Of a DNA stretch of 11,449 bases, positions 10,443 to 11,449 are shown in pieces. The DNA is from Candidatus Woesearchaeota archaeon (GTDB taxonomy: Archaea; Nanobdellota; Nanobdellia; Woesearchaeales; SKIA01). The stretch covers positions 1-11,449 of the forward strand of contig SKIA01000016.1 of the NCBI GenBank assembly GCA_007116645.1. The letters run 5' to 3'. Position numbers and translations under genes: made by a program. Every line of letters starts with the position of its first letter. Position 1 is the first letter of the stretch. The notes below the pieces were generated by a model that worked only from the letters and a program-made list of their open reading frames with translations, was not told the DNA's origin and did no database searches.

Positions 10443-11449
10443 ATGGAGCACCTCGCATTTTTACGAGCAGTAAAACAACTGCCGTTTGCCGTCGGAAAAA
10501 GCACTCTTGTAGAAATCGTGTGCGGCGTTGTCAGCAAGAAAATGGTGTCAAACGATACCTACATGGACTTAAAAGCCTATGGCGAGCTAGAAGGAATGTC
10601 TTCATCGCAGGCGCGAGCACTGCTTGATAAACTAGTCATGAACGGCTTTTTGACCTGCCACTCGCCCCCTGACAAACCATACTTTTCTCTTGTGTATTTA
10701 ACTGCAAAAGGAGGTGCTGAGCTCAAAAATCCTTCATTTGATCCTGATGAGCGACACTCGTTTTCAGCAGACGGAATCGATAGTGATAGCAAGAAACTGA
10801 TAGAAGCATTTTCTTCGTGGCTGTCTCCATATAATCCGCAGCAACAACACGCTATTGTGTGTCCGGCAAAGAAAGTTCTTTGTGTTGCGGGTGCAGGCTC
10901 TGGAAAAACGACTGTTCTTACGAAACGAGCAGAGTTCTTAGTGCGTTTTGGAGGCATTAAGGCCCGCGACGTATTAGCGATTACGTTTACACGAAAAGCA
11001 CGCAAAGAAATGCAAGAACGACTCTCTGACATTCCTGTTGTTATCACTACTTTCAACGGTTTTTGTGAGCGCGTCTTGCGAGCAAACGGCCGCGAAAAGC
11101 CTGTGGTGTCGTACGCACAAAAAATACGCATTTTTCACGAAGCACTCAAAAAAGAAGGACTCGAATTACGAGCGCTCATTCATGAATACTTCTCTTCACG
11201 GCAACGGCGCGAGTCAGGACAAGAAGAGCTTGCTCGCAGACTCGTTATTGACGTGTACAGCATTATTGACCACTACGCAAACGAAGACCAAGAGATTCCT
11301 TCGTCGGGTCGCGTGGTCTTGGCAACGACATTATTGAAGCTTGCTTTGCGCATACAAGCCATCATGGACGAGCGAGGCGTTAGGGACTACTCAGGACAAC
11401 TCCGAGAAGCACTCGCTTTGCTCAGAGAAAATCCTTCTGCTGCTCGCGC
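10443..11449 (+). CDS. UvrD/Rep-type SF1 helicase with N-terminal RQC-like winged helix, 3' part missing
   Basis: The first 335 residues of a superfamily 1A helicase; the frame is open to the right edge. Residues about 1-95 look like an RQC-type winged helix: FAVGKSTLVEIVCG, SNDTYMDLKAYGELEGMS, ARALLDKLVMNGFL and the wing/final strand YFSLVYLTAKG, the order seen in RecQ. A polar linker follows. The helicase core then starts with the Q motif (NPQQQHAI, 131-138), Walker A AGAGSGKTT (149-157), motif Ia DVLAITFTRKARKEM (176-190) and motif Ib ITTFNGFCERVL (201-212). Near the edge, DYSGQLREAL (315-324) matches the segment before motif II. In RecQ the RQC domain follows the helicase and in an SF2 enzyme; here it precedes an SF1 enzyme. 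DNA unwinding in repair or replication is the family role. The start at 10443 is fixed by TATA spacing. Family call secure; RQC call by pattern. Confidence 0.9.
   Translation, partial: MEHLAFLRAVKQLPFAVGKSTLVEIVCGVVSKKMVSNDTYMDLKAYGELEGMSSSQARALLDKLVMNGFLTCHSPPDKPYFSLVYLTAKGGAELKNPSFDPDERHSFSADGIDSDSKKLIEAFSSWLSPYNPQQQHAIVCPAKKVLCVAGAGSGKTTVLTKRAEFLVRFGGIKARDVLAITFTRKARKEMQERLSDIPVVITTFNGFCERVLRANGREKPVVSYAQKIRIFHEALKKEGLELRALIHEYFSSRQRRESGQEELARRLVIDVYSIIDHYANEDQEIPSSGRVVLATTLLKLALRIQAIMDERGVRDYSGQLREALALLRENPSAAR

Overview
The window looks archaeal, most likely from a DPANN-type genome (Woesearchaeota/Pacearchaeota-like; the lineage is inferred, only 'archaeon' is well supported). The evidence is promoter architecture and gene content. 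Seven transcription starts carry a clear TATA box (TTTAWAWR-like) whose first base lies 29-30 bases before the chosen ATG. That spacing places transcription start at or next to the start codon, so these mRNAs should be leaderless. An eighth start (8007) has only a weak box at the same spacing. Genes inside operons instead overlap by ATGA, and several of those have a Shine-Dalgarno sequence. Gene content agrees: S-layer-like and archaellin-like surface proteins, Cys-rich secreted proteins and an archaeal-style SerRS. Packing is dense, no stretch over 300 bases lacks a gene, and I saw no tRNA, rRNA, CRISPR array or insertion sequence.

Left (2-1380): the 3' part of a CorA Mg2+ channel gene overlaps a DUF429 (RNase H-like) gene by ATGA.

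Surface operon (1406-4783): four genes on one promoter, each overlapping the next by ATGA. They alternate between two types. The first and third (93 and 826 aa) have Sec signal peptides and end in the same 71-residue, two-cysteine module, alignable by eye without gaps. The second and fourth (108 and 99 aa) are one N-terminal membrane helix plus a small beta domain that resembles the N-terminal half of an archaellin. The shared 71-residue module resembles the C-terminal half of the archaellin beta domain. The operon therefore looks like a duplicated two-gene cassette that may encode a split archaellin/pilin-like surface structure, one copy of which has gained a multi-domain adhesin-like body. 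This is the most novel-looking system in the window.

Middle (4780-7911): a minus-strand secreted protein with an S-layer-like domain and a six-cysteine tail converges on the surface operon. It diverges from serS. serS in turn converges, with a 26-base overlap, on an unrecognised secreted protein carrying HETLGH.

Right (8007-11449): a DUF4258-like/DUF2283 pair (toxin-antitoxin-like), a rhomboid protease, a minus-strand two-gene operon (membrane zinc-ribbon protein, then a Cys-rich, Glu-rich type I membrane protein), and the 5' part of an SF1 UvrD/Rep helicase that starts with an RQC-like winged helix. All three convergent gene pairs overlap at their 3' ends (4, 26 and 16 bases).
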